From assembly GCA_024305745.1 (NCBI GenBank), contig JAHRBS010000011.1:62001-126000 (forward strand): a DNA stretch of 64,000 nt, written 5' to 3'. Numbering within the stretch: the first letter of the stretch is position 1; every line of letters begins with the position of its first letter. The translations under genes were made by a program, and so were the position numbers. Below the pieces are notes generated by a model. It worked only from the letters and a program-made list of their open reading frames with translations. It did no database searches and was not told the origin of the DNA. This document shows positions 45,288 to 55,534 of the stretch, piece by piece. The stretch is from Polyporus tsugae (Eukaryota; Basidiomycota; Agaricomycetes; Polyporales; Polyporaceae).

Positions 45288-45463
45288 CAGTACAATATCT
45301 CATAATGCATACTCTCCTAATGCATATTATCTCATAATGCATGGCATCGGGTCGGTCCCATACGGGCGCTTCACACCCAGATGACCATCCCATCATGCAT
45401 AACAGCTCATAATGCATAGGAAAATGGCGGATTTTACCGTATGCGTTATGAGAAATTGTACTG
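45288..45463. mobile_element. TA-flanked MITE (176 bp)
   Basis: Terminal inverted repeats of 24 bp with two mismatches: left CAGTACAATATCTCATAATG, right end reversed CAGTACAATTTCTCATAACG. TA sits at both borders (45286-45287 and 45464-45465). The phrase CATAATGCAT recurs four times in the arms and the centre is a short GC palindrome. No coding capacity; ends fit Tc1/mariner/pogo-derived MITEs. Confidence 0.88.
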
Positions 45464-45613
45464 TAATATTCCTCGATCTCCAGCCGGGGTTTTGTGCTGA
45501 CAACTTCCCCGAGCTGACGCGGCACCTTCGTGACCTCGCGTGGACCCTCGAACCACTGACACGTGCCGGATTGTGTCGTCTCCTCCGAGCCATGGCAGAA
45601 GAATCTCGTAGCG

Positions 45614-46187
45614 ATGCTCAACCCCGCGGTTCGTGACGCCGTTGTGGGTCTTGGCCATCCCCCCTCCTCTTCCTCTTCCTCTTCCCCGCCCTCTACGTCT
45701 CCCGCTCGTAAGGACCGCCATCGACAGGCAAAACAGTGCGCCGCCTCTGGAGCTGCTCCTTCGAACGAGGACACAACTTCGCCGCTCACCATTCAATTTG
45801 ATGCCACCGTCTCCCAGCTTGCTGCGTCTGGGCCTCTCGCTCCCGACACCACTCTGCCTGTGTTCGTGGCACCTGCTCCTGCTGTGCGTGACCCCGCTAC
45901 GCCCGTGCCCGCTGCCGCCAGTCCTCAGGCTGCGGCGTCCGACGTTATTACGCCCGCGCTCGCTACTGCTGCTGCTGGTCCTCAGGCTGAGGCGCTGGAC
46001 CCTATGCCGGCGCCGGCGAGGGCAGGCGCCTCCCCCCATAGTTGTCTTTATGGAGAGGGCTGGGATCCGTCCCTGCGCCACTGTAGAGGATGCCGGGGAG
46101 TCTGTGGCGCCGACTCTCCACGCCGTGACAGATTCGTCAGATTTCAAGGAAGAGGAAGAGGACATAGATAGCGATGATTCTATTTGA
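45614..46187 (+). CDS. Hypothetical Ala/Pro/Ser-rich protein with acidic tail
   Basis: Two exons, 45614-46040 and 46087-46187, join in phase to 175 residues across a 46-bp intron with an unusual GTTGTC donor. After a short N-terminus (MLNPAVRDAVVGLG) comes a Ser run, then long Ala/Pro/Ser-rich low complexity. The tail is strongly acidic (DFKEEEEDIDSDDSI). Upstream, another frame (45460-45610) with HLRDLAWTLEPLTRAG also looks coding and may belong to the same gene before the MITE inserted. No known domain. Low complexity makes this call tentative. Confidence 0.4.
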
Positions 46188-47285
46188 CCCCTGTAAATGT
46201 CCGTAACAGTGGTAGTAGTACCTTGCATGCATTAAGGGTACTATAATGAATGTGTGTGTATCGTCCCTACTCAATGTATCATCCCTACTCAATGTGTGAC
46301 GATCTGACATGTATTTTGAAGTTTACGACCTAGATCTGCGCACTATCCGGACCCGAAATATCCGGACCTACATGCCTGTTTATTTACGGGTCGGATCCCA
46401 GTCGATCTGCATTTGACTGGCATCCGTGTTCACCCTTAACATGAGTTCCTGAGCTACGAAGTAGAACAGGTTTTGGAGGGCGAAAAGTGACTGTGACCAT
46501 GACTGTTACAATCAATTGGCCACTTCCCCATTGACTGAGTCGCTCGTTTCACTTGCTCTCAGCGCATTGATGTCACGGTGTATGGTGTGGGGAATCTACT
46601 GAAAACCAGCAAAAAACCAATGGACTGCCAAAGGGCGGAGGAGCGGCCAGGTGCTTGAAAATGGAGGGAGCGGATGTGGAACATAAACACAAACACAGGT
46701 GCACACAGCGCCGAGTCGCACACAGTGACTGACCGTACACAACGGAGAGAGAAAGCTCATGCAGAGCTGGCAGCACGCAGCCGAGGGCACGCCCGAGATG
46801 AAGATGAGGACAATGAGAACAAAACTTGCAACGCACATCGTCATTACATCACATTTTGTGTCCGACCTCCGCTGAGCTACCTCCTGGCCTTCCATATCCG
46901 CCATGCCAGTGGCTGCGGATCGAGTGTCCTGCAATGCCGCCTTGTGTCCTTGTCCCACTGGATGTTGTGCACGTCAACACTGCGTAGACCATGAACACGT
47001 GCACTCAGAGCTGTTTCCAAAAAAAAACTCACGCATGATCTACTGCACCCCCTGCAAATGAAAACCGACGAGCACCGGTGTACGGCGATGGTATACGGTC
47101 ACCAGGTAGGGGACAGAGTGGACAGTAAAATCGGCCAGCTTCACATCAACATCGCGGGAATGTTAGCACTGCCTGCTCATGCGGAATCAAAGGTGACAAA
47201 CCATCAATCAACGGACACAGGGCAGCACTTGATTGTGGTAGATTGGTTGGTGAGGTAAGCTGAGAACTACGATGTTCTGTTAGTT
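46188..47285. other. Intergenic, no gene supported
   Basis: Contains a direct repeat (CCCTACTCAATGT, twice) near 46263-46297 and CCGGACCCGAAATATCCGGAC near 46347, with both halves inverted. Otherwise unremarkable. Confidence 0.4.
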
Positions 47286-49372
47286 TCATGGCAACTGAAA
47301 AAGGGTAAAGGACAACTTTGCATCCAAGACGGAGGACATTGTCATCCACATATAGTATATCATGTGGGCGAACGGGATGACATCTGGTGGCCAGCGCCGA
47401 ACAAGCCGCTGATTCCGGAACTCGTCCGACAGCCGCCGACATGTCTCAATGCTTTCCAGGCTGATGAAGTCGCATGCAACTTTGATGCAGTCTGCTTGAT
47501 TTGACACCTATATACATGCTATATGAGCAAGCATGCAACGAATCAAAATAACAGTGTACCTGATGAGCGCAGCCGGCAGGAATGAAGACTGCATGGCCAG
47601 GATACTGCCGGATCACATATGGGTGGACCGAATACTTCTTGCCAAGTTCCTGGAGCATGCTTGGAGTTACATAGGTGTCCTGATTGTGGATGGGGTCGCC
47701 TGAGCGACGGGATCGTGTTGTAGCCTTCTCATTGAGATAGGCGCGAATACGATCAGTATCTTCCGGAGCAAAGATGTGCCATAATGCATATCCGGACGGG
47801 CTAGAAGCATATACCAATATGTTCACCGCATCAGACACATCGAGATGTAGTCTCGTTGATCCAGAGTGCTCGTTGTCAAAGACGGAGGCCAAAGTGTTGT
47901 ACATCTTCGGACCTTGTAACCAAATGTCAGTTTGTTGCCTTGGGCGACAGCTCAAGGACAGTACATACCCAGGTCAGGTGCTATGGAGTTCAGTGGGAAG
48001 TGAGCCGCAAGGTTGTTTGCTCCAGTGGATGTTGTGAATTCAGGCATGGGTACTACGTGTTCAAAATCTTCATACAGTTGGGGAAACACCGTCTTGAATG
48101 ACGTTGTTGAAGGCCAGTCCTTCTGCCGCTCAGTCTGAGAGTCTTGTATGTAACATAAAACAACGTACCTTGACCTTGAGTATCTGTTTTGGAGCAGCAC
48201 CGTCAGGGCGCTTGAAGAGGGAAAAGAACTCGGCGACGGTAGACGTCCGAGTCCTGCCAGTCTCACAGTCTTGAACTTCACACTTCGTGTTCCAGTGCTG
48301 TGCAATGAAGAATTCCAGGCCCCATGAGGCTTGCAGGTCTGTATGGAGCCCTGTCACGACGATTGGTTTCCGCAGCTTCCAAAGAGACCTAAATTTGGCT
48401 TCGTGCAGTTGTTCCCTGCGCAGCGGATGAATAATGCGAGAGGGAGCTGGAGGTAACGAGGGAGCTGGAGGTAACGAGGGAGCTGGAGGTGGCGAGTGAG
48501 AGATCCTGTGGCCAATCAGTTCATATATCAGGGGAAAGAGCCCACAAGACTGATGAGAAGAAGACACGACTCACCAGATCGGAATAACCTCCATCCTCTC
48601 TCGCAGCGACTCCAACTCGGGGACCTTAAACCTTGTCAGACGGATGAATTTGGTCTTGGAATGGCAAAGTGTTTTCCCAAGCTCCGATAGTCCTGGTTAA
48701 CGTAGGTCCAGAGGCAGACAGAAATAACATTACTCACCGACTCAGAAACACCAATGCATATCCCGCAGAATTCCTTTCCACAGTGCGTACAGAAATGACT
48801 TTCAGAGAATATACAAGTGGAGCAACGGTCTGGAAGGCAGTTATCTTGAGTAAACACCAATGCAATCGATTTCCATAGGTCCCTACCGCACAACACCCAT
48901 GTTGATACCTCCATCGGCCGATGCGTCACCCCGGTAGTAGAATATGCTTCCAGTTCTCTGTGTATGATTGGAAGGAGGTACTGTTTTGCGGTTAACTGTA
49001 ACCGACATTAGAGAATACGTAAGGCGAGAACAACAAGAAACATTACTTGTTTCGTCCCAACCTCGGAAGCTGCGTGCTTTCTCCAGTATACAAGTCGCAA
49101 GCCCATGGCCTCGCTCTGTCCTTCGTTTGCCTGAAACTGATAGGTGACTTTGTTGGACGCATTGTCATGCGCGAGGATCCAAAAACCTAGCTCCAAGCAC
49201 CATGAGCTACGCTGACAACAATTACTCAGCACTCACCCTGGAACGCGCACTCGGCCTCCTCTTCCAAAGCTTTGCAGCTAACGCATAAGGGGATCTTCGG
49301 TTTAGAGGCCAGGGTTTCCAAGATATGCTCGCAAAATTGACAACATTTGGTCTTTTGGGGATAGAGCGTCAT
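47286..49372 (-). CDS. JmjC-domain protein, KDM3-like
   Basis: Eight exons join in one frame to 570 residues: 49372-49251, 49206-49047, 48995-48738, 48681-48575, 48505-48169, 48122-47969, 47912-47560 and 47507-47286. An N-terminal Cys cluster (KCCQFCEH, CVSC) is followed by CSTCIFSESHFCTHCGKEFC near residue 155, resembling the zinc finger before the catalytic domain in KDM3/JHDM2. A Pro-rich linker carries three PPAPSL units. The JmjC core has HLDVSDAVNILVY (iron-binding HxD), LWHIFAPEDTDRIRAYLNEK, and GHAVFIPAGCAHQVSNQ with the distal His, then IKVACDFISLESI. Known relatives are Fe(II)/2-oxoglutarate-dependent histone H3K9 demethylases; this protein is shorter than animal KDM3. All metal ligands are present, so activity is plausible. 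The exon 1 donor (GTGCGC) and exon 4 acceptor are the least certain. Confidence 0.85.
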
Positions 49373-50120
49373 CACAAGCAAGCAGGCAGGATGATGGACA
49401 ACAGATGGATGGTACTGAGCAAGAGCAACGCCAGGCGTGCCTTATTCGCCGCCGTGTTGACGCTTGAGCACTTAAGCGCCGTGCAAGGAATTGCGGCAGA
49501 GAGACACGAAGGAACGTCCAACTACTGAGCTATATCTACAACTAATACGTGCGTGCAAGTCTTTGAAAGAGACGTTATAGAGGGGTGGGTCAAACTCGGA
49601 CACACTCTATCGTGAGTTTGTCTGGCGGCAGGAGTCACAGCCAGGACGAAAAAGATCGGGACAGGATCGAACCCTCGCCATCCGATTCAGAGAAAGGCCC
49701 TCACATGCAACCCGACCAGACCAATAGCTTGCAACCCGACCAGACCAATAGCCTGCAGAGCTGCTTAGAACTGTTTAGAACTGCTTAGAACTGCTTAGAA
49801 CAAGCGGTCGACTTTCGCAGTCAACCAAGAAGTGTGAGATCAAGAATTTGTTGCTGTTCGTCTTACGTCGGGTTTACATGTCATACAGCTAGAGGTATGT
49901 CATGGTGAGTGGTGAGTGGTTGGGTCGCGTTCATTAGGTTGACAATTGGAAAACCTAGGGCTTCGGGTGCTGCCCGAGACGACCGGCTGAATGAGCAGAA
50001 GTGCTGATGCGGAGCCTGTTCAGACTTGGGAGATACAGACAAGTGGGAGCAAGGGCAAGAAAGGACACGAAACCGAGCGAGCACAGCCCACTGAGCACTG
50101 AGACGAGAAGGCTACAGTTT
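49373..50120. other. Intergenic with short tandem repeats
   Basis: No gene is supported. Contains the tandem repeats listed separately and probably the promoter of the JmjC gene. Confidence 0.45.
49707..49802. repeat. Two adjacent tandem repeats
   Basis: CAACCCGACCAGACCAATAG with a short spacer occurs twice (49708-49755). It is followed by a 10-11-bp unit (CTGCTTAGAA) repeated four times (49761-49802). Confidence 0.8.
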
Positions 50121-50250
50121 ACGCTAAAGTTCTGAGATGAGTAGGTAATGGCAAATGGGAAGCACGAAACGAAGAAAGCGAGACGACAAAAGCGAGACGA
50201 CAGTCGGCAGTGAGGCCCAGGGAGCCAGCCGACCGAGCGAACACAGAGCT

Positions 50251-51036
50251 TTACAAAGACAGATCGTATGCCTCCTCGGCGACAGCGCGACGCTCGCGCC
50301 CGCCTTCACCTTCACGACCTTGAGCAACCCTTGTTCGTACAGTTCGCGCTGGCCGCTTCGTGCAGAGTCGTCCGAGCCCTGGTGCAGGATGATCGCGCCC
50401 GTGCGCGAGCGAGATCTCCTTGTCGCACAGCGGGCAGTAGTTGAACGGGCAGTAGTTGAACGGGCAGTCGAACGGGCAGTAGTCGAACGGGCAGTAGTTG
50501 AACGGGCAGTAGTTGAACGGGCGGTTGAACGGATAAGAGTACGGCTGCTCGTCCCTACATCGCTCTCGCGCGTGCCATCGCACCACATGCACGTCGGCGC
50601 CAGCCCCTCCGCGTCTCCCTTCGTTTTCGCCTTGGCCTTCTTTTTCTTGCCTGCTCCCGTGGACTCTTTTCTTCGACGCCTTCTTGGACCCGATCTGAGG
50701 GCTGACGGCCCTCCTACCCACCGATGGGACTGTGTCTGAGGAGCCCAGGGATGTGGCCCGATTGAATGGAGTCCGAGAGACTCCGGGCACGCTTCGCCGG
50801 ACGGTAGTCGTCGTATTCGTAGCCGAGCTCGTCGATCTGCCCTCGTATTCGCTGCCACTGTCGTCGGAGTCCAGGATCTTGTGCTCGTTGTCTCGCCCCC
50901 GTAGCATGCCGCCCGCAAACTTTGTGTTCAAAGGAGATGTCGCCGACGAGCTCAAGCCAGCTTCCAGCCGAGGAACTGCTAGAGCTACGGGGACGTCAAG
51001 GCAGAGAAGGTGCGTCTCCTCCGGTGCCGAGTTCAA
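50251..51036 (-). CDS. Hypothetical protein with expanded repeat and Cys motif
   Basis: An open minus-strand frame of 261 codons. It begins with a Ser/Thr/acidic region (HKILDSDDSGSEYEG), then a Lys/Arg-rich part (KKASKKRVHGSR). A run of Pro-Phe-Asn/Asp-Tyr-Cys units (residues about 170-200) ends in NYCPLCDKEISLAHGRDHPA, a CxxC that could bind zinc. In another frame of the same strand (near 50590) APTCMWCDGTRE supplies a second CxxC, suggesting that the true protein has both and that an intron or frameshift lies between. The repeat run corresponds to a 15-bp tandem array in the DNA. Function unknown; may be a damaged gene. Confidence 0.45.
   Translation of the reverse strand: MNSAPEETHLLCLDVPVALAVPRLEAGLSSSATSPLNTKFAGGMLRGRDNEHKILDSDDSGSEYEGRSTSSATNTTTTVRRSVPGVSRTPFNRATSLGSSDTVPSVGRRAVSPQIGSKKASKKRVHGSRQEKEGQGENEGRRGGAGADVHVVRWHARERCRDEQPYSYPFNRPFNYCPFNYCPFDYCPFDCPFNYCPFNYCPLCDKEISLAHGRDHPAPGLGRLCTKRPARTVRTRVAQGREGEGGRERRAVAEEAYDLSL
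50431..50530. repeat. 15-bp tandem array, coding context
   Basis: The unit CGGGCAGTAGTTGAA and variants is repeated about seven times, with two shortened units. The array stays in frame with the minus-strand ORF and encodes a Pro-Phe-Asn-Tyr-Cys repeat. Confidence 0.88.
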
Positions 51037-51465
51037 GGGAGGGGTTCTCCGCGACTAGTCGATGTCAACGCAACAGCAATGGCAGGCTGGTTATTACACG
51101 TTACAGTTGCCGCGCGGACGCGGCACTAACCTTGGGTACGGGGACGCCGTCATGACGAAGTGCATATTACTACGGGAGCGTGTATTGCACTACAAATATT
51201 GCACTACAAATCGCTCTGAATACATTTTGCTAGCTTGAATACGTTTTGGATTCGCGTTACATAGTTATGTAAAGACGCGGATCCAACATACTCAGAGCGA
51301 TTATGTAGTGCAAGCTAGCTGGGACTCGAGTCTAACGGGCAGCAACTAGTCAGATAGGGTTGGCTCTCGGTGGGGGATCTCTCACCCTCAGTACGGGCGG
51401 GCCGGTTGACACGATCAGGAGCCAGGGCGCTCGAATTATGGTGCAGCAGTAACCTTGTACCCAAA

Positions 51466-51656
51466 GGTAATTTTGTCCGGCGGACGTCCTTTGCGTCCAG
51501 ATCGTCCTCAAGGCGCTTCTGAAATACGGCGTTAATGACATCAAAAATGAACTGCAGCCTCGAACACAGGCTCTCAAAGATGCGTCTCACTCGCATTGTA
51601 CCATAAAATTCGTCCGCTGTGGGGAGGTCGGTTGGAAATCTGGTCAAAGCGGAGCT
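51466..51656. repeat. Dispersed repeat, copy 2
   Basis: Shorter copy of the repeat at 8521-8942 with the same blocks in the same order, ending in TCTGGTCAAAGCGGAGCT. The GC-rich insert of copy 1 is absent. Confidence 0.75.
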
Positions 51657-51660
51657 AGGA

Positions 51661-51765
51661 ATCAGTTGAGAGTTGAACCTCGAATGCAGTTGAACCTCGA
51701 ATGTAGTTGAGAGTTGAACCTCGAATGTCGAATGCAGTTGAGAGTTGAACCTCAAACGTGATGTG
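51661..51765. repeat. Tandem repeat, unit about 22-30 bp
   Basis: The phrases GTTGAGAGTTGAACCTCGAA and GCAGTTGAACCTCGAATG are repeated four to five times with small changes, directly next to the dispersed repeat. Confidence 0.85.
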
Positions 51766-52800
51766 ACAGGGGTGTCAAGGGGCCCCAACCTTTTCCGGGC
51801 TGCGCATGTGGTATCATTTCCCAAGCGGCAAAACGGGAGGGCGCCATCTCCCACAAAAGGCTGAGACTTCCTAATACGGTTAGGCTATAAAGTAATTTCT
51901 CTTTGCTGTTCTCACATCGTCATCCTTTCTGGAACCCTCGAAGGGAACCCTTTCATACCCTGGATATCGCCTTCCTATCTTAGTCTGATTCATTGGGGGC
52001 CCTTTTCTGCATTATAACGCGGATGTTCACAACACCTAGAAAGTCTACCATATATTGGTCGGATATCTCCATCCTTTCCCGATTCATCTTATTCATACTT
52101 ATCCGTACCAATTATTTTGAAGAAAAACCACCCACACAAACGCAACCCTTATCATCGACTTTCATTGCTAGCAAATGTTTTATCTTCCGTCAATAGGCTA
52201 GTCTCCGGAAAGTCATACCTTTGACTCATGAGAAAATTCATAGTCAGTATTTAACTTTGATAAGAGATTCCAAATCGATTGCTCAACTGGAAAACGGTTT
52301 TGATTTTGCAGTGTCAGTAACTTGCGGCGCACGTTTAACCCAACGCGTCCTGCATCGCGCGCCCCGCGCACATCCTCCCACCGCGATCCATTGAGGTCCG
52401 CTGCCTTGTCTATTTGCCCTGCGGCACGCATCCATGGTTTTGTGATCAGGTCTGCCGCTGCCTCTGGATACAACCAAAGACGTGCGCATGAGAAGCGGGG
52501 CGACGTCGCTTTCTGCTCCTTGGTTCATAAAGCGCGCTGGCGACAAGTGCACCATGCATATATTCGCTACAACGTCGCAGGCTCAGGCTTGCGCTGCTCA
52601 TGCGCGTCACCACGGGAGCATGCTGGCGAGTGCATCAACCGCAACCCTATGACGGGTGGGTTCGACTAGAGTTCACGTAGGGAAATGTTGGTGGGCGGCC
52701 GCACCGCTATCGTGCCCGAGTCCGGCCGTCATAACAGCGGAACTGGCTCGGGCACCAGACAAGGATGCATGCGTGGCAGAAAGGGCCTGGGCGACATCAT
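51766..52800. other. About 1 kb without a supportable gene
   Basis: Open frames near 52210-52670 on both strands have no domain I recognise. This DNA may have replaced the 3' part of the Nudix gene that follows on the minus strand. Confidence 0.35.
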
Positions 52801-53277
52801 CTACACCATGTTGCTGAATGCCAGGACGAGTTGGAAAGGGGGACACACCTCTTCGGACGCTTCCCGTAGGGCAGTCCGTTCCAGGGACTCCCCAGCGTTC
52901 TTCCTGCCCTTCGGCAGGAACCAGTAGTGATGCACCCGGCCATCCTCATCCTGCTCTTCTTCGGAGAGGATGACGACTTTCCCGGACGAAGGTTGAATGA
53001 CAACCATTCCCGCACTGAGCAGGAAGTCCGAGGCGAACCACAAGCTGTCCTGTACGGCCGGAGTCGAGAAATGCGCTTCCTCCTCTCGAGATGCTCGCAG
53101 GGCGCGGCGGGAGCGTGAGCTGGGTGTGGGATGTGCACGAGATGCAGAATGACTGCGATTAGACTGTGAGCTGTTGCCGGGCTCATCTGTTCTGCTCCGG
53201 TCGGAAGGACCAACTGTGGGCGAACCAGGAGTTGAGCCGTTCTGTCGCTTGTTCCCCGGACTCGAGACAGCGATCAA
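52801..53277 (-). pseudogene. Nudix hydrolase, truncated in the catalytic box
   Basis: On the minus strand a Ser/Arg-rich N-terminal region precedes WFASDFLLSAGMVVIQPSSG, KVVILSEEE and HHYWFLPKGRKNAGESLERT followed by ALREASEE. The Nudix box pattern GX5EX7REUXEEXGU is followed exactly up to REASEE. The closing Gly and the rest of the fold are then missing. The frame runs on for 17 unrelated codons to a stop at about 52801, or could splice at GTGTGT (52858), but no continuation is found. Nudix enzymes cleave nucleoside diphosphates linked to another group. No in-frame ATG is seen at the start of the frame. Best read as a truncated gene. Confidence 0.7.
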
Positions 53278-53539
53278 ACCAACCTTGACTTGTCATGACG
53301 TACGGGAAGACTCGATACGCCGGACTGGGATGGGGGTTGGGGAGGACAACTCAAACGCTCCAGTCACCGGTGACCAATGGGCGGCTTTGCCACGTGGCCA
53401 ACCCTCGCGCTCTCTCCGCTTGACCACCATTGGGCACTTCAGTCAAAAGCCATCTGCGTCATCTTCCCCTGCTCTTCCCTTTCCGCTGCCCTCGTCGTTG
53501 CGGATGTTGAGGGCCCCGACACAGCAGAGAGGCGTATGA

Positions 53540-54305
53540 AATCTTTCTCTCCCCTGACGGATGGCCTGGCGTCACACGCATCGCCTTCGACTTCGCCTCC
53601 AACATCGAGTCCGTCACCGGGGTCAAGCCCACGCTCACGAACATCACCTTGTCCCAAGCGGTGTCCGGCTCAGCTACTAACTCGACTTCCTTCGGGCCTC
53701 GTACTCCTATTATCGTGGGCACCTTGGGGAAGTTATCTCTCATCGACAACTCCGTCAACCGGACCAAGCTCGACGTGTCCTTCTCCCAGGGCAAGTGGGT
53801 AGCATTTATGGTGAAAGATGTCCGAAGTGCGTATGTTGTCATCGGTGCAGACAAGCGCGGGTTGATCTATGTGTTGTATAAACATTTCGAGCAATTCGGT
53901 GCACTGCATTTATCGGGCGATCCGTGCTTATCGTTCGTCTTGACTCGTCAGGCGTCTCGCCTTGGTACTGGTGCGTCCCTAACCATCATCCTAGAATGCA
54001 GTGGAACTTGTCTAACCTCCGGGGTAGGTGGGCTGGTGTGCTGCCGACAAAACACATTGCCTTGTTCGTCAACCCTTCCGGGTGGTTCATGCACAGCCAG
54101 CACCGCCAAACTGGATGACGGAAAATCTGTCAATGGTACGGGAGGTGCTCTCCCTGGCTCGCCGTTCAACCGTTTCTTCTACACGAAACTGTGCGTAGCA
54201 TCCTTTGTGAATCCTCGGGTGATTTCTGTTGACGACGATGTCCAGGTTCGAGTTGATCCTGTGGTTGCGAGGGAAGCTACCTCTGGCCCGGTAAGTATTC
54301 TGCGC
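53540..54305 (+). pseudogene. GH115 glucuronidase, truncated 5' part
   Basis: Matches the N-terminal third of glycoside hydrolase family 115, secreted alpha-glucuronidases acting on xylan side chains. LSPDGWPGVTRIAFDFASNI with ESVTGVKPTLTN lies near 53560, then PIIVGTLGKLSLID, and GADKRGLIYVLYKHFEQFG near 53850. A canonical intron (about 53899-53951) leads into GVSPWYW, then NWMTENLS near 54105. GSPFNRFFYTKL follows, and after another intron (GTGCGT..CCAG) FELILWLRGKLPLA ends at a donor near 54298. A frameshift between NWMTENLS and PGSPFNRF and the loss of everything beyond (well over half of a usual GH115) show it is a relic. Intron positions indicate a genomic, not reverse-transcribed, origin. 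Confidence 0.8.
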
Positions 54306-54551
54306 AGATTTCGACGCGGTGCTTCCTGACGTCCGCTTCGCGTCGGAACTTGCTGTTAGGATCGACGCGCCCAACTATCGACCTGCAGTTACATCCCGTA
54401 CTCCCTCTTGCCTCTCGCGTTCAGTTACTACCGTGCAATCTACTCTTTGTCGAGATCGTTTCTCCTTCGGAGTAGGATGCGGTCATCGGCGAAACTCGCA
54501 GCGTTGTCTTTGGGGTTGCGTAGCCAGCGTATAGGGTGGAAGAATGGACAC

Positions 54552-54779
54552 TTAGTTGTATGTATAAAAGACGTGTTTTGTGAATATCCTCATCCTCTCG
54601 CACGCAATGCACTTGCGCACTATGGCTGACAGCTCCTTCTCCGTCAAGCCCCCTTGCAGGTAGTCCAGCTGTAAAAGGAGCATCAGGTTGTTGGCGTATG
54701 TCTCTCCAAGGGGAAACAACGCGCGTCGATCTCTTCCATCTTCGAGCGTTCTTTGTAGGCGGGGAGTTGAATGCCTCAA
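54552..54779 (-). CDS. Possible last exon of a hypothetical gene
   Basis: A minus-strand frame of 75 codons looks coding (LGETYANNLMLLLQLDYLQG, EKELSAIVRKCIACERMR). Upstream on the same strand RKREDPALDTDSDRN precedes a donor GTAAGAC near 54820, which could splice to it. No complete gene model and no known family. Confidence 0.35.
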   Translation of the reverse strand: MRHSTPRLQRTLEDGRDRRALFPLGETYANNLMLLLQLDYLQGGLTEKELSAIVRKCIACERMRIFTKHVFYTYN

Positions 54780-55465
54780 GTAAGTCAGCTAGAGAAAGAT
54801 GGTGAATCTGTAGTCTTACCTTCCTCTACCGCAGTTTCTGTCAGAGTCGGTGTCCAGAGCAGGGTCCTCGCGCTTACGTTTACGCTCGGCTACTTGGTTC
54901 AAAGTGGGTTAACTGCTTCCTCACGAGTCACGACAGTGTGCGCTATCTTGCATCGTATTCATATTAGATGTTAGTCCAAAGGGGGCGGGGGACGGAAGTA
55001 TCCAAGGAAAGGAAGGAGCGCAGGTAAGCAACGGTCCCATCGAGTACATCTATCGTATGATTCGTATCGTGATATTATGTCGGGAGCGCAGGTGACCAAA
55101 TATTGCATGCAACCTGGTGCTCACTTGCACTGCCCTGCTTCGGCCGCTCTCGCTTCAAGCTTCAAGCTACACTGCCCATCTTCGGTACAGCCGACGCTTC
55201 GCTACGGCTCTCATTCCTGGTCCCGCAACGACGCCTGCTACTTGCTCGTCCTTCGGTACCGTTCTCATCCCTGGACCCCTAAAAACGCCTGTGTCGCGCC
55301 TACCTCGGCTCACGTATGTCGGCTGGCGTCGGCACCGCAAAAGCGCCACTGCATCAGTCCCAAGGATTTGGACTGCTCCGAAGAGCGTCAGATTAGTGGA
55401 GCTGGACCTTGATAAGTTAGAATCCACCCAAGATTGTGAATATATCGTGCTGTTCAATCGCGAAC
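54780..55465. other. Intergenic, upstream of alpha-kinase gene
   Basis: Short open frames only. A further in-frame ATG for the kinase lies at 55466. Confidence 0.4.
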
Positions 55466-55534
55466 ATGACGAAGTTTTCTCTGGCTGACAGCGTCCTCTC
55501 ACTTCTGTGCACGATACTCCCGATACTCCAGCCC

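Noticed and set aside
46596..46958. Minus-strand ORF with hydrophobic and Cys-rich stretches
   Set aside because: No motif, no splice signals, and an equally long frame lies on the other strand.
49640..49720. Possible tRNA on the minus strand (GGTTCGATCC box B-like sequence)
   Set aside because: No matching acceptor stem, T stem pairing fails after two pairs, and no box A lies at the right distance.
52213..52672. Possible copia-type or tRNA-related sequence
   Set aside because: Neither strand gives a recognisable retroelement motif or a cloverleaf.
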